A stretch of DNA of 21,198 nt, from contig DCUB01000059.1 of NCBI GenBank assembly GCA_002329365.1, positions 1-21,198 on the forward strand, given 5' to 3'. A program made the position numbers and the translations under genes. The notes under the pieces are model-generated. The model was given only the letters and a program-made list of their open reading frames with translations, was not told where the DNA came from and searched no databases. The DNA is from Ruminococcaceae bacterium UBA1425 (GTDB lineage: Bacteria > Bacillota > Clostridia > Oscillospirales > Acutalibacteraceae). This document shows, piece after piece, positions 7,701 through 12,639 of this stretch (within the stretch, counting starts at the first letter, position 1; each line of letters starts with the position of its first letter).

Positions 7701-10154
7701 GGGAGTTGTAAGTTCGGCGTCGGAACACCACGCGGCGAACGTATATCCGGCTCTTACAGGCGGCGCGGGCTCATGAACCGTATCGCCGGCGGCATAGGAG
7801 ACGTAGGGAACGCTTGAACCGCCATTTGAGTCATATGTTATAGTGTAAATTGTATCGCTCCACTTGGCGTAAACGGTGATATCGGAGCTCGGCATCGTGA
7901 AGTTCGTGAAATTAACGGGGTTCTGGAAGGTATTGTTGTCAAAATACCATCCCGCAAAGCCCTTGCCGTACTTGACGGGTATCTCGGGCTCCGATACCAG
8001 TGAGCCGTAACTCAGGGTTACCTGATATGTTGAGCTCCCCGTGGAGTTAAACGTGCCTCCGTTGGAGTTGAACGTAACCGTAAAGGAGGCTATATTCCAT
8101 TTGGCGTAGAAAGTAACGTCGTTTGAGGTGAAAGTGTACGGGAAGCTGACAGGATTCGTGCGCGCTACGTCGTAATACCAGCCGGCGAAATTGTAGCCCA
8201 GCTTTGTGGGAGCCGGAGGTGCGTTGGTTGTTGTGCCCGGTGTGCCAAAAATCGGTTCAACGGACGAGCCGCCGTTTGAGTCAAAGGTTATCTGAACGGA
8301 AGTGCGCACCCAGCCCGCGTACAGGGTTATGCCGGTTCTGATGCTGTCATCCTTTTGGTTAAGATCACCGGCAAAGTAGGAATTTGCGGGGCTCATCGCC
8401 AACGGCCACGAAGCCTGTGCGGTGCAGGCGGCATCGTAATACCAGCCGTTAAAGGCGTAATGCTGCCTCGCGGGCTGTGCGGACGGCACTTCGACGCTTG
8501 TATACAGCTTGTGTGAAGTGGTTGCGGGGGCGTTTGTTCCTCCGTTTGCGTTATATACAATGTTAAACGACTTGTACTGGAGACTGCTGATGGCTGTTTG
8601 AAGATTGACGGTCATTGTGTCGACGACAGACTGAAACCTCTTGTTGAGCGCTCTGTCGTAGGCTATGTCCTCAAGAGCACGATTCAACGCGGATGCCGTT
8701 GTCCATGTATATAATCTGCCCTTTGTTCCGTCGGGATAGGTGCCGCTGTTGAAATTGGACGGAATTTGGTTTGTCTGGAAGTCCGCAGCTTCATAAGAGG
8801 CATCTGCGTACCTCATTCCGGAAACCCATGTGCCGTTGCTTGTCGCGTCGTTGACATAAACGGGTTTGGCAGCGTTGAGCGCGCTGACGGCAGCGTCTAT
8901 TGCCGCCTGCGTTGTATTCTGCCTGCCGAGCAGCTCGTAAGCCGTTTGAAGAGCCGTCTGATAATTGTTCCACGTAACCGAGCCTGTTGTGCTGTAATCA
9001 GACTGCTGCCTGTTAGCAGCCTTTTCGGAGGTGACAAGGTTTCTGAGCGCAGTCTTGTTATAAACTAAAACCCTCAGATTGATGTAATCATCCGTTTCCA
9101 ACGATTGCGTCCAGATAAACTTACACTGTGCTTTCATGTGCTGCTTTAGTTGAATTAAGACTTCGTAACCGGCTGCCGGAAGGGTACCCGTAAAGCTTGT
9201 TGTATAGTTGGTATTTTGAGCGAGCTCCTGACCACCGCCGACACCGGTACCGGTAATACCGAAAGTAGTAACTGAACTGCCGTTAACCTTCTGTGAAACA
9301 ATGCTTGTAGCTGTGAGATTCATCGGATGGTTGCCGTCGTAATCTCCGCCGTATTCGCGCGTGTAAAGCTTTACCGGAAGCTGTGCCATAGTTGAATACT
9401 GAGAAAGGTCGGCGTAGTATGTGCCCGTCGGATAAGGGGCTGTTATGGCTCCCGCCATATCCTTATCCTGAGAGCCTGTTTTGTTGCCGTAATTATTCTG
9501 CCACAGTACGCCTGATGCGCTGGGATCAGCACCGGCGTCAAAGGTATTGTCTCCGTCTCCGGAATATACCGGAACATAATAAATCTTTGTTCCTCCGGAC
9601 CCGGTAAACTCACCGAACGTGGGGGCAAGCCACATTACCTTCTTGACTTTAATGTCGCGGGAAACCGACGTTCCGTGGAACTGCTGATCGGTTCTTACAA
9701 CGGCGTCGTGATACATCGGGTAAACCGCCGACCACGCGCTGGAATAGTAAAGCTTTCCGTCTACTTTATACGATACGGTAAACTTGACGTTGGTCGCGGA
9801 CGTATTTGTTAGCGAGCCGCCGCTGATATTCCACACGGTGACGTTCCCGACAACAGTCGGCGCGCCTACGGCAACGCCCGAGTTGTTTGTATTGAGGGCG
9901 ATTTCCGTCGCGCCGGAAAGATAGAACTGTATGGAACCCTCGGCCTTTATGTAGTTGCCGCTCAGGTTCTCGTTTTCGCCGTATGTTTTTATCGCATCGG
10001 GTACGGTAAAAGTGTTCGGCGACGGTACTGACGCGGGCGTTCTCGGGACATACGGTGCCGCCGCGCTCGCAGTGAAGGTTAAACCAACCGAAATAACGGT
10101 TATAACCATCACAAAGGTGAGCAGCAGGCTTGTTGCGCGTTTAATTTTTGACAT
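4743..10154 (-). CDS. Giant exported InlB-B-repeat protein with cohesin-like module and dockerin
   Basis: 1803 residues from the ATG at 10154, chosen for GGGAGG with an 8-nt spacer and because it begins the signal peptide (MSKIKRAT, hydrophobic core about 10-27, cleavage near ASAAA at 29-33). Then: beta-rich N-terminal region (about 34-365); FIVAR-like helical region (369-435) and a second helical piece (490-526); five Listeria-Bacteroides B-type repeats (527-917) with recurring NGG, GY.F.GWY and FYAKW; a cohesin-like beta module (about 925-1150); seven further repeats (1157-1653), of which 1227-1293 is MucBP-like; a linker module (1654-1730); and a type I dockerin (1732-1791). The dockerin calcium loops are DVNGDG (Asp1734, Asn1736, Asp1738, Asp1745) and DFNKDG (Asp1770, Asn1772, Asp1774, Asp1781). 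No LPXTG, so attachment is probably through dockerin-cohesin binding. Likely an adhesin or surface scaffold; no catalytic domain recognised. Confidence 0.9.
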   Translation of the reverse strand: MSKIKRATSLLLTFVMVITVISVGLTFTASAAAPYVPRTPASVPSPNTFTVPDAIKTYGENENLSGNYIKAEGSIQFYLSGATEIALNTNNSGVAVGAPTVVGNVTVWNISGGSLTNTSATNVKFTVSYKVDGKLYYSSAWSAVYPMYHDAVVRTDQQFHGTSVSRDIKVKKVMWLAPTFGEFTGSGGTKIYYVPVYSGDGDNTFDAGADPSASGVLWQNNYGNKTGSQDKDMAGAITAPYPTGTYYADLSQYSTMAQLPVKLYTREYGGDYDGNHPMNLTATSIVSQKVNGSSVTTFGITGTGVGGGQELAQNTNYTTSFTGTLPAAGYEVLIQLKQHMKAQCKFIWTQSLETDDYINLRVLVYNKTALRNLVTSEKAANRQQSDYSTTGSVTWNNYQTALQTAYELLGRQNTTQAAIDAAVSALNAAKPVYVNDATSNGTWVSGMRYADASYEAADFQTNQIPSNFNSGTYPDGTKGRLYTWTTASALNRALEDIAYDRALNKRFQSVVDTMTVNLQTAISSLQYKSFNIVYNANGGTNAPATTSHKLYTSVEVPSAQPARQHYAFNGWYYDAACTAQASWPLAMSPANSYFAGDLNQKDDSIRTGITLYAGWVRTSVQITFDSNGGSSVEPIFGTPGTTTNAPPAPTKLGYNFAGWYYDVARTNPVSFPYTFTSNDVTFYAKWNIASFTVTFNSNGGTFNSTGSSTYQVTLSYGSLVSEPEIPVKYGKGFAGWYFDNNTFQNPVNFTNFTMPSSDITVYAKWSDTIYTITYDSNGGSSVPYVSYAAGDTVHEPAPPVRAGYTFAAWCSDAELTTPVSFPFIMTAGSKIFYAKWTPLKFNVYFDLGDDAYAPLEAQFPSSFDPADYYNLDCGSVLVAPEEPTMEGYVFMGWKLNGIDFTFPTTVPPQSITLVGSWEVEPPTVKYRLRTDKTGVLQQGDVVTITASIQSNYIVGSHSIIVYYDKRYFEPALKGATFTTPLANTSACGTNGNTYFTMIDNPVSAKPEGWNTWENGSCAGRVNNSSSPPLFQYYPESWRLDSNTLLPEYSHYDYVYFSVANAVTSPSGGYCVTADPEQDLCRFQLKVKDSAPVTDVDEYAQILMPYEFTRKSESSNEKIYAAYEDGNTYDTEFQASGITYVLLNGDIRFAVEEMAMSTISFNTKTEQFISPITEKVGRSITLPTPTKAYHNFLGWSLVDGGTTYVSNPYVVPADDVILYANWQPQSATYKVRHWKQNTTATGFLPNYEEETHTAVIGTTVTATPKTYAGFNTPNSVSDVVAPDGSLVLNLYYTRKTISITLNLAEGTISGSTVRSGLFEASVTPAVPDPTRTGFTFGGWKLNNQPYTFTTFPSSNIEVVASWIPNNYTFRFYLDGNLYETITKAYGENVTPPEVDVPVGQVFSGWLYNGTPYTFTSMPAANMDFYGTLSIDGYFVTLYIDGTQYGDPIPVYTGSQLTAEQLAYTAPTGFTFSGWKLSNSINGVPVTFPLNPTSNMSIYGFTTRAKYSITFWIVGEPDYYDRVLNIPYESSLIGIIPEIPEVDGFRFVCWYTDEDLTNEFTGTTMPAQNLNLYGAYVEIMGTIKFNLNGGQGTVPSDIVESVDTIVTEFPTDNGGTLFYMDDYVFVGWGLTPDATEPISSYHIQGEEPVTLYAIWGPAAVELVPKNGSTTVIDNTTRFITGLKEGISREELIDDYLAVNGNGTINAPEIIRTGTVIQLRNYKNEVVAEYTITIFGDVNGDGLITQSDMIMLKTIIAGTLEVEEGTALFKAVDFNKDGLITQTDYTQLKSVISGAYSIDQGDGRIS

Positions 10155-10276
10155 TGCAAGTGCCTCCCATTCAGTATACATTTAGCTTGCACATGAAGTC
10201 GGAACTGTCAGCTTAAGGTTAAAGGTCGCATCGAACGCATGACAACCGATACTCAGACATGTTATTACGCATACTT

Positions 10277-10305
10277 AATTTATCATACATTTTGTTGTCT
10301 GTCAA
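10277..10305 (-). promoter_or_regulatory. Promoter P1 of the giant gene
   Basis: On the minus strand a perfect TTGACA (10305-10300), a 17-nt spacer and TAAATT (10282-10277, 4 of 6 consensus bases). The start would be near 10270, leaving a leader of about 115 nt before the ATG at 10154. Confidence 0.6.
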
Positions 10306-10320
10306 GGTTATTACAAGAGA

Positions 10321-10339
10321 ATGTAAGCAAATCTTACAT
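10321..10339. promoter_or_regulatory. Perfect 7-bp palindrome ATGTAAG-N5-CTTACAT (candidate operator)
   Basis: A 19-bp inverted repeat, arms ATGTAAG (10321-10327) and CTTACAT (10333-10339), 16 bp upstream of the P1 -35. Size and symmetry suit a dimeric winged-helix regulator such as the neighbouring MarR protein, but the partner is inferred. Confidence 0.45.
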
Positions 10340-10361
10340 ATTTTTTTAATTACATATTATA

Positions 10362-10390
10362 ATATTAACCATTTTGTACAATAAGTGCAA
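10362..10390 (-). promoter_or_regulatory. Candidate second promoter P2 of the giant gene
   Basis: On the minus strand TTGCAC (10390-10385), 17-nt spacer, TAATAT (10367-10362). Transcripts from it would cross the 10321-10339 palindrome before reaching P1. The region is so AT-rich that chance matches are likely. Confidence 0.35.
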
Positions 10391-10442
10391 ATTTGATTTG
10401 TGCAGATTGTATAAAAAAAGGATGAAAAACAAAAAAAAGCAT

Positions 10443-10460
10443 AAATAGCTATTGCTATTT
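10443..10460. promoter_or_regulatory. Perfect palindrome AAATAGC-N4-GCTATTT over the marR -35 (candidate auto-operator)
   Basis: Arms 10443-10449 and 10454-10460 are exact inverted repeats. The right arm overlaps the marR -35 (10452-10457). GCTATT occurs in tandem at 10448-10459 and again at 10473-10478 over the -10. This placement suits negative autoregulation, common in MarR genes. Confidence 0.5.
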
Positions 10461-10480
10461 TTTATTTCATGTGCTATTAT
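10452..10480 (+). promoter_or_regulatory. Promoter of the MarR-family gene
   Basis: TTGCTA (10452-10457), 17-nt spacer, TATTAT (10475-10480), with TG one base upstream of the -10 (extended -10). Start predicted near 10487, about 35 nt before the GTG. Confidence 0.65.
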
Positions 10481-10521
10481 CTATTTACAATTGTTTGTGC
10501 AGTCTCAAGAGGAGCATCATT

Positions 10522-11091
10522 GTGGGTAGTAATAATTTCGCCGGAGGCTTCAAAGACTCCGTTTTGCTTCTGGACGAGCTCAACTTATTGTGCAGAAACA
10601 TTGACAGGCTTCTGCAAAAGCACAGCACAACAGGTTTCCTTTTCGGTCAGGGCAGGCTTCTTTCAGCTCTTTCCGTCCTCGACGGTGTCAGCCAGAGCGC
10701 TCTTTCAAAAAGCGTATCGCTTTCACCCGCCACTGTCACAGAAATGCTGGACAAGCTTGAAGCTTCCGGGTTTGTCGAACGAAAAAAAGACGGTAGTGAC
10801 AGCAGAAGGCTTCAGGTTTACATAACAGACCGCGGCAGGGTTGCCGCAACGGAAATGGAGGCGGAGCGCATCCGCGCGGTGTCGGAGCTGTTCGCGGTTC
10901 TCTCCCCCGACGAGGTTTCAGAGCTTGAGAGGCTTGTGTCCAAGCTGAACGGTTCGCTCCACGGTGTCGAGCCGCCTGCGCCGCAGCCCCGGAATACGTC
11001 CGAGTTTTACGGGCTTTCCGTAAAAAGTGTCCGCGGTCCTTTGACAAGATCGCGTCCCGATAAAATCCGTGGCGGAATAAGGCTGCGCTGA
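10522..11091 (+). CDS. MarR-family transcriptional regulator with basic C-terminal tail
   Basis: 189-residue winged-helix DNA-binding protein. The core (about 12-148) is a typical MarR fold: dimerisation helix at 12-34, recognition helix around SPATVTEMLDKLEASGF (68-84), and the wing RKKDGSDSRRLQVYITDRGR (87-106). Start is GTG 10522, with AGAGGAG 7 nt upstream; the open frame extends to 10471 but those codons overlap the promoter. The last 40 residues (about 150-189) are Pro/Arg-rich with about nine basic and two acidic residues, beyond the usual MarR length of about 140-150, and may add DNA or nucleic-acid contact. It is divergent from the giant gene and 66 nt before a 46-codon gene, so either or both are plausible targets. 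Ligand unknown. Confidence 0.88.
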   Translation: MGSNNFAGGFKDSVLLLDELNLLCRNIDRLLQKHSTTGFLFGQGRLLSALSVLDGVSQSALSKSVSLSPATVTEMLDKLEASGFVERKKDGSDSRRLQVYITDRGRVAATEMEAERIRAVSELFAVLSPDEVSELERLVSKLNGSLHGVEPPAPQPRNTSEFYGLSVKSVRGPLTRSRPDKIRGGIRLR

Positions 11092-11131
11092 TTTCTTATG
11101 TTATCTTGCCGATCCTTTCATTCGGCTTAGA

Positions 11132-11137
11132 TATAAT
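11132..11137 (+). promoter_or_regulatory. Candidate -10 (TATAAT) for the 46-codon gene, beside a GCCGA-N9-TCGGC palindrome
   Basis: A perfect TATAAT lies 20 bp before the small gene's ATG. No -35 lies at 17 bp; instead the inverted repeat GCCGA (11108-11112)/TCGGC (11122-11126) covers the -35 area. The predicted start near 11144 would put the RBS at the very 5' end of the RNA. Co-transcription from marR is equally possible. Confidence 0.4.
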
Positions 11138-11157
11138 ATACGAAAGGAGTATTTCTC

Positions 11158-11298
11158 ATGACAGTATTTGACCAGTTCCTTACAGTAATTCAGAAGGTTG
11201 GCGAATGGATACCAACAATGTTTGGTTCAGCAGCTGCTTATACCGCTCTCGCGGCATTTCTTGAGTTCATCAGGAAGTTTGTTGGAAATATCCGCTAA
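11158..11298 (+). CDS. 46-residue amphipathic small protein, unknown function
   Basis: A complete ATG-TAA frame of 47 codons with a textbook RBS (AAAGGAG, 8-nt spacer) in a spacer otherwise without genes. The peptide begins MTVFDQFLTVIQKVGEW, has a hydrophobic Ala-rich middle (about 18-36, IPTMFGSAAAYTALAAF), and ends in an amphipathic FIRKFVGNIR. It carries 4 basic and 3 acidic residues. There is no cleavable signal pattern, Cys or double-Gly leader. It could be a membrane-active peptide, a small regulatory membrane protein or a leaderless secreted peptide; none can be chosen. It lies 66 nt after marR and is followed by two strong hairpins. The RBS and reasonable amino acid composition argue that it is real; I do not recognise a family. 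Confidence 0.65.
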   Translation: MTVFDQFLTVIQKVGEWIPTMFGSAAAYTALAAFLEFIRKFVGNIR

Positions 11299-11324
11299 AG
11301 GACATATCTTTCTTATTCGGGGGA

Positions 11325-11363
11325 AGCGGTTTCACACATAATCGCGATTGTGTGGAAACCGTT
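11325..11363 (+). other. Long stem-loop after the small gene
   Basis: AGCGGTTTCACACA (11325-11338) pairs with TGTGTGGAAACCGTT (11349-11363) with one bulged G and a terminal wobble, giving about 14 bp around a loop that contains the self-complementary AATCGCGATT. No T-run follows directly, so it may protect the 3' end of the small mRNA, be part of a small RNA, or be a protein-binding site. Confidence 0.6.
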
Positions 11364-11400
11364 ATGATTGTCTTTATTCTTTGGCCAACAGAATGAATGC

Positions 11401-11450
11401 AAACGACGTGTTTTGAATGATTAATATTCAAGACGCGTTTTTGCTTTTTA
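11401..11450 (+). terminator. Intrinsic terminator after marR / small gene
   Basis: GACGTGTTTTGAAT (11405-11418, with one unpaired base) pairs with ATTCAAGACGCGTTT (11426-11440) around GATTAAT, followed by TTTTTGCTTTTTA (to 11450). About 12-13 bp with two wobbles plus a T-rich tail. Confidence 0.75.
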
Positions 11451-11479
11451 TTGGTTTAATGTGATGTTTATTTTGCGTC

Positions 11480-11509
11480 TTGCCATTATATGCATAAATA
11501 TGGTATACT
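11480..11509 (+). promoter_or_regulatory. Promoter of the PI-PLC-like gene
   Basis: TTGCCA (11480-11485), 18-nt spacer, TATACT (11504-11509) with an upstream TGG making an extended -10. Start near 11516, about 55 nt before the ATG. Confidence 0.65.
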
Positions 11510-11523
11510 ATTTAAAATCCGAC

Positions 11524-11562
11524 GGGGGCGTTTCTTTGATTCGTCCCCTCTCTTTTTCGGGG
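11524..11562 (+). promoter_or_regulatory. Leader with two mutually exclusive pairings
   Basis: GGGGGCG (11524-11530) can pair with CGTCCCC (11542-11548), followed by a pyrimidine tract TCTCTTTTTC. The same CCCC can instead pair with GGGG at 11559-11562, which is part of the only RBS before the PI-PLC ATG. This resembles a simple attenuator or RBS switch, but the stems are short. Confidence 0.3.
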
Positions 11563-11570
11563 TGTTTATT

Positions 11571-12503
11571 ATGAGCGCAGACCTTAAAAACTGGATGGCG
11601 CGTCTTCCCGACACCGTTTCCGCCGCCGCCGTCAGCATTCCCGGCACACACAACAGCTCGACAAAGCACATTCCGCTCGGCCTTGTCTGCTGCTGCCAGA
11701 ACACTTCAATTACCGAACAGCTCAACTTCGGAATTCGTATGCTTGACATACGCCTTGAGTTGTGCTCCGAGGGCTTTAAAGCTGTTCATTCGATAATCGA
11801 CTGCCGTAAAAGCCGCTTCGGCGGCAGGCTGTATTTCGACACGATTTTTTCTGATATTACGTCATTTTTGAAGATGAATCCTTCCGAAGCCGTTTTCATG
11901 CTGCTTTCGGAGGACGACCGAAACGATTTGAATCTCCCCTTCTTTGATATGTTTTATCAAAGATATATTATGCCGCACCGCGACGTCTGGTTCTGTGAAA
12001 ACAGGATACCGTCCGTTTACGAATGCCGCGGACGGATAGTACTCATGCGCCGCGCAGGTTTAGGAACGGATAGTTCCGGGTACGACGACAAAAACACAGG
12101 GCTGAACTTTACAGCATGGTGCAATATGGGCAACAAAAAGGAGCATTCCTCCTTAGTCCTTGAAATAAAGTCCGTCGAAAGCGGCGAAAGCGGCGAAAGC
12201 GTCGACTTTGCGGAGGTTCAGGACAGATATATGCACTCCCCCCGCAGCAAATGGAGGGACGTTATGCTGCCCGCGCTTGAACGCGCAGGCGCCTTCAATG
12301 GCAGGCTAAGGCTCAATTACGCGAGCACCGCCGGCGGGTTTTTTATGCCGGTTTTCAACGCCCGATATATAAACAAACAGCTTTTAAGCTACAGATTTAT
12401 AAAGGGCAGATATTACGGCTGGTTTTCTGTCGATTTCGCGACGCCGCGTCTGTGTGAAAGGATTATTGCCCTGAATTTTCAGGATTTTGAGCATTGTTTA
12501 TAA
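11571..12503 (+). CDS. PI-PLC X-domain protein (phosphatidylinositol-specific phospholipase C-like)
   Basis: 310 residues, the size of the single-domain bacterial PI-PLC family, which cleaves phosphatidylinositol or GPI headgroups. Family landmarks: SIPGTHNSS (22-30) with His27; GIRMLDIRLE with Arg61; AVHS with His73; and FSVDF with Asp288. These match the His32, Arg69, His82 and Asp274 set of the Bacillus cereus enzyme. Position 28 is Asn where B. cereus has Asp33. Start is ATG 11571; upstream in-frame codons are open to 11490 but overlap the promoter. The RBS is weak (GGGGTG). No signal peptide is visible, unlike classical secreted PI-PLCs. A 9-nt tandem repeat encodes ESGESGES at about 203-210. 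Catalytic activity is likely but not certain. Confidence 0.85.
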   Translation: MSADLKNWMARLPDTVSAAAVSIPGTHNSSTKHIPLGLVCCCQNTSITEQLNFGIRMLDIRLELCSEGFKAVHSIIDCRKSRFGGRLYFDTIFSDITSFLKMNPSEAVFMLLSEDDRNDLNLPFFDMFYQRYIMPHRDVWFCENRIPSVYECRGRIVLMRRAGLGTDSSGYDDKNTGLNFTAWCNMGNKKEHSSLVLEIKSVESGESGESVDFAEVQDRYMHSPRSKWRDVMLPALERAGAFNGRLRLNYASTAGGFFMPVFNARYINKQLLSYRFIKGRYYGWFSVDFATPRLCERIIALNFQDFEHCL

Positions 12504-12555
12504 AAATCCGACAGCATGTTTATTAAGTTTGTGTATTATTGTGTTACCGTATTAC

Positions 12556-12584
12556 TTGACTAATACAATAATATCTGTTATCAT
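12556..12584 (+). promoter_or_regulatory. Promoter of the histidine operon
   Basis: TTGACT (12556-12561), 17-nt spacer, TATCAT (12579-12584). Start near 12591 gives a leader of about 49 nt. That is too short for a T-box or a His-codon leader peptide, and neither is seen, so control is probably at initiation or by HisG feedback. No clear terminator separates it from the PI-PLC gene. Confidence 0.7.
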
Positions 12585-12639
12585 TTATACATAGGATTAC
12601 GGCGCAAAACAGCGCAGCCCGAAAATACGGAGGCCGGAA

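Larger units (their letters stand above)
10155..10521. other. Divergent control region between the giant gene and marR
   Basis: 367 bp without a gene, very AT-rich from about 10261 to 10500. It holds two candidate minus-strand promoters, one plus-strand promoter and at least two perfect palindromes, listed separately. The predicted 5' leader of the giant gene (about 115 nt) contains a bulged stem-loop at 10224-10247 with arms GGTCGCAT and ATGACAACC read on the plus strand. No small ORF with an RBS was seen. Confidence 0.7.

Noticed and set aside
4743..10154. Repetitive DNA of the giant gene as a CRISPR or minisatellite array
   Set aside because: Repetition is at the protein level with period about 65-75 residues and diverged DNA; there are no identical short repeats with unique spacers.
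10386..10404. Near-palindrome TGCAAAT...ATTTGTGCA overlapping P2
   Set aside because: One arm has an extra base; only CAAAT-N3-ATTTG is exact, which is expected by chance in this AT-rich stretch.
10471..10521. 17-codon upstream extension of the MarR protein
   Set aside because: It overlaps the -10 of the marR promoter, and the RBS-GTG at 10522 is better.
12515..12562. Short ORF before the his promoter as a leader peptide
   Set aside because: It contains no His run, has no RBS and lies upstream of the promoter.
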